64,000 bases of DNA from Daucus carota subsp. sativus (taxonomy: Eukaryota; Streptophyta; Magnoliopsida; Apiales; Apiaceae): NCBI RefSeq assembly GCF_001625215.2, contig NC_030383.2, positions 14,520,779-14,584,778 on the forward strand, in the 5' to 3' direction. A model generated the notes under the pieces. That model was not told where the DNA came from, did not search any database, and worked only from the letters and a program-made list of their open reading frames with translations. Below are positions 60,538 to 64,000 of this stretch, in pieces (the first letter of the stretch is position 1; each line of letters starts with the position of its first letter). Both the position numbers and the translations under genes were made by a program.

Positions 60538-63527
60538 CTATAGAACATGTGTTTTGTTTTTATCACTTCCAGAAACAGCAGTGACAACATCATCTCTATC
60601 CAATATAGATTCTGGTAAAAAGACTCTGAAAACAGCATAGTGGTGATTTAAGCTTTTCTCTCCTTGCAATCTGTGCAAACTTCCAAGCGCCCCAGCATTG
60701 TGATTAGGAAAAGCGTAAAATATACGCTTAATCCGCTGATGAACAAGTGCCATGGCACACCTGTCAGATAAACCCACAAAGCATCAGAAATCCAAAAAAT
60801 AATTAAAAGAGAGACGGGGAGGGAAACGCAACAGCAACATCAAACACAACTTGAAGATATGAGTTCCTTAAAAGTGCAAAATAATTGGTCCTGAAGACAT
60901 CTTCCTGGCAAATTTGTACATGATAAAGATGTCTGACGTTATGCATGTATCGCAACTAAGTTGTCGTCGTTAATGATATTGTGATACTACTATGGATCAT
61001 AATGGCTACAAAGATACAGTAGTATGTCAGATTGCCAAGAAAGGCATTTTATACTTGGGCTTCCCTGAGGACATGTTCATTGGGAACACAACCTTACATT
61101 TGGCACATGAAATAATTAATAAACACTCAGAGAAAAGGTGGGTAGGAGAATCGAGAAGGTTAGTATAACATGCAGCCTACAGCATAGGTAAACCTTTCTT
61201 CCAAACTTCCAGTAAATACTTGATTTAAGTATTGAAGTCGCAGCCACAAGCAACTCTTTCTGTAACAAAGAAGTACATAAGAGATAACATGAAGTATCAG
61301 AGAACTTACATAATGCATGGTTCCCAAACAAGGTATATGTCATAACCAGTACATAAGTAGGGTCTGACTGGCATGGAACCACAGGCATTATGTTCGCTAT
61401 TTTGTATTCCAGAATCCTCCACCTGAAAGATCACCTTAAGCTGAGTGAGAAATTTAAGCACTCCAGTAACTCCATTTAAATCTTTCATTTTAACGGATTT
61501 TAACGGCGCATGAAGTCAAATTTATACTAGGGGTGGCAAAATCAGACACAACCCGAAACCCAACATAAACCCCACTCAAAAAAGTACAAATTAGGGTCAG
61601 TGTTTTCATATTTCGGGTTGGGTAATTTTTTACCTGAAAAACTCGGGTCAGGTTCGGGTTGAACCGGTGTATCCGAACCCAACCCGAAATATTTTAATAT
61701 ATAATATATTATGTATAATATATAAATATACAATACATAAATACATCCATTTGTCATATTTATATAATATTTAAATAAATTATCCACTTCATTAAATTAT
61801 TACTATTATTTTAATATAGTACAATAAAAACATCAATTCCTATAATAAAAATAATTAACTTTAATTAAATTTCGGGTCAAATCGGGTCATTTTCGAGTTA
61901 ATCAGGTACTGAATAGGTTGGGTTCGGGTTAAATTTTTTAACCCATTTCGGGTTCGGGTTGCCCCAAAGACTGGATCCGGTAAGAAACCCTGACTCATTA
62001 CCCGAAATTGCCACCTCTATGCGAGACTATTAATTAATTCCTTCATTTCCGCACAATGTTCTCATAATTTATATTATTATCTGAATATTAGATATTAAAT
62101 TATATAAATATAAACTATATTCCACAAATTAAAGACGACGCCTAAAAGTTCATAAATCTAACCAGAATATACCCCATTTTTCCTCAAAACTTGTGTGGAA
62201 AAGAATTGCATTCCATCATAACTACCAGATCCAAAATTCTTAGGGATTAATACTGCAGATATGAGTTTTACTTCTATAAAAAAGGCCCTTTCAAGTGACA
62301 TGGATATTCACTTCATCCATTACATTTTACTAACAGAGTAGAATATAGTTGTGCAAGACATATGAAATGGCAGACTGATGCATAAAAGTTGGCTCATTAT
62401 GTTGTAAGAGGGTCCAAATTTGATGCTGTCTAAATCACTCTACGTTACGATAAAACAAAACATAATAGAGCTTACCTTTGTTTCAGTCTTTTGCTTTTTA
62501 GACGGAGATACTGTAGAAGGTGAATCCATAACTTCAGCCTGCCAGCATTTATCAACTATATGTTCACTAGCAGGGAAGAGATATCTATCTCTGGCAGCAG
62601 AATTCTCGATAGCAACCATAGCAGCATGGTGAAAAGGGTGGCGAAAACAACTTGCTTGGGACTGTTGTTCAGCCCACTGCCAAGGATGTAAACAAGAAAC
62701 GCCACCATATGTTCTCTTCTGTTCATTGAAGGAAGAGTTTGAACTTGAATTTGTATAGGTTTGCAGTCCATTACTGATGGAAGAAGATGTCAATTTACAT
62801 GGTTCTAGGTACCCTTCTCCAGCACTATTCCTTGAAGGATTATTCTGCGAAAAAACCTGATCACACGATCTTGCTACCACTTGATTAGATGCTGGATTAA
62901 CAATAACAGCAGCATTTACAATCTGCAAGGCAGAAGCAGATACCATGTGGCAAAAGAATAAGCTGTCCACTAATAAAGGTAATAATTTAAACATGGTAGC
63001 TATGCATGTTTGACGTTATCAAGGGTCCAGCTTTCAGTTTTAACTTACATTTGACTTTTATATGGCTCTGCAAGGGACTTTGGTCAATTTTTTCACGCAT
63101 GGGGTTATATATGGACATTGAAAGTTTAATATAGTTTCCAGGAACAGGGTACTTTTATGATATTCATAAAGTTGACTTGTATGCAAATTAAATCTCTGTA
63201 ATAAGAGAAATTGCAAGTGTATGCCTGATTATCTCAGACTAAAATGCACACAAAATACAAAGGGACTTGTTCACTACATACCTAATCCTATATATTCATC
63301 TGTTCATTATTAAGAGTACGGAAAAGACAAGGCCTCTTTCTGATATATAAAACTAAATTAAGGATTTCAGGTCCAGCCCCTAAGCATCTGTAATATGGTA
63401 TAATTAGTGATAAAGGTAGATATCAACCTGACCATCAACAGATTTTGCCAAATCAATAGCTAATTTCATGAACTCACAAACTGATTGTGAGTTTTCTTCA
63501 CTAAATCCAGTGATGCCGTCTATGTTG
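60538..63527 (-). CDS. TAD3: tRNA-specific adenosine deaminase subunit TAD3 (partial, 5' end outside window)
   Basis: Non-catalytic partner of TAD2; the dimer converts A34 to inosine in tRNA anticodons. Minus-strand exons seen are 63527-63428 (IDGITGFSEEN...), 62922-62476 (149 codons), 61422-61310 and 60760-60538 with the stop. Phases agree. The deaminase fold is recognisable: the zinc His lies in HHAAMVAIEN and the zinc cysteines in EPCIMCAMALVHQR. The position after His-Ala, Glu in active deaminases, is Ala, as expected for the inactive subunit. About 75 residues rich in Ser/Asn between strand and zinc site (for example TNSSSNSSFNEQ) look like a variable loop. A hAT-like element lies in the intron 61423-62475. 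The N-terminal exons would lie beyond 64000. Confidence 0.92.
61528..62019. mobile_element. hAT-like non-autonomous element with CGGGT arrays in a TAD3 intron
   Basis: The ends are TAGGGGTGGCAAAATC and, reverse complemented, TAGAGGTGGCAATTTC. Both subterminal regions carry TCGGGT/ACCCGA words, as in the element at 50102-53015. A convincing 8-bp target duplication could not be found. Non-coding, 492 bp. Confidence 0.65.
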
Positions 63528-64000
63528 CTGTGCAAAAAAATGAAACAAATACATATCAATTAATCAGGATACAATTTAGACAGTAAATGAACCTTTTGAC
63601 AGTTAAAAATCAGTTCATCTCATGTTCAAGTTCAATTTAATTACTAATCTTTGACCTTTTCAGCACTTGCCAGTTACTAAGCAAAACTAACTATACTGGC
63701 AAAAATATGTACCGTATCATGCACAACTGCAAACCAAAAATTTGGGTATAGTAAAACAAAGGTGAAACTAATACAAACGAGATACCAAATGATATGTTCA
63801 TTACTGATTTATTACGCAACCAATTAATCAACTGAAAACATTACAAAGGGCAAGTAACTAGTAATTCAGCTTATGACAAACAAGGTCTTGCTATATCCGT
63901 AGGTGTTTTAAATCCTAAAAACTTTCTGACAATATTTCTTTGAGAACAAAAAAAATTTCACAGTTAGAGATTTGAGAATTAAAGTTGCAGAAGCTAACTG
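63528..64000 (-). other. TAD3 intron sequence at the window edge
   Basis: It follows the acceptor of the first visible TAD3 exon (tttgcacag|C at 63528/63527). No upstream exon could be recognised before the window ends. Confidence 0.5.

Noticed and set aside
62440..62994. A complete small gene starting at the Met near 62994
   Set aside because: The Met lies in the intron; the real exon begins at the AG acceptor at 62923/62922 and continues TAD3.

Overview
The window is AT-rich nuclear DNA of a flowering plant. It holds intron-rich genes with GT-AG introns, plant-specific families (DICER-LIKE 2, ATL-type RING-H2, a plant-type TAD3) and a dense load of plant transposons (CACTA, hAT, Stowaway-like MITEs, copia, gypsy and a SINE). 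Protein content fits a eudicot. An asterid, possibly Apiaceae, is only a guess. There are no prokaryotic, plastid or CRISPR features.

Layout. 1-5945: nested transposons; an LTR retrotransposon (LTR 484-2952, minus orientation, body off the left edge) has inserted in a CACTA element whose TNP2-type transposase (minus, 2964-5002) carries a nonsense codon and whose right terminus is at 5945. 5946-7086: 3' end of a decayed copia element. 7371-9677: a MITE, another MITE-like element, a tRNA-derived SINE with a 14-bp target duplication, and a hAT-type non-autonomous element built of CGGTT/AACCG palindromes. 10261-35043: the core of the window, two head-to-tail, apparently intact DICER-LIKE 2 genes (copy A 10261-23940, 1435 aa; copy B 25584-35043, 1438 aa), each with 23 coding exons and all eight RNase III catalytic acids. 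Copy A carries a 1.87-kb hAT element in intron 5 and a MITE in intron 11. 38167-40028: an ATL7/58/59-like RING-H2 E3 ligase. 40721-49890: a gene-poor block with two tandem, broken glutamine synthetase pseudogene fragments, flanked by sequences resembling degraded hAT ends. 50102-53015: a hAT-type element interrupted by a 2.1-kb insertion with retroelement parts in permuted order. 55126-58499: SRP receptor beta subunit. 60538-63527 (minus): 3' four exons of TAD3, the non-catalytic partner of the tRNA A34 deaminase, whose 5' end lies off the right edge.

Functionally the genes are independent. DCL2 makes 22-nt siRNAs in antiviral and transgene silencing and is the only locus amplified here. SRPRB (ER targeting), TAD3 (tRNA wobble inosine) and the ATL ligase are single-copy neighbours. 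The most notable points are the intact DCL2 tandem pair, two intron features of copy A that could change its protein (an in-frame, stop-free 105-bp intron and a weak donor before the RNase III exons), and several clear insertion histories read from target-site duplications.

Exon boundaries were assigned by hand from GT/AG signals, reading-frame continuity, comparison of the two DCL2 copies, and remembered family structure. No alignment or database search was run.
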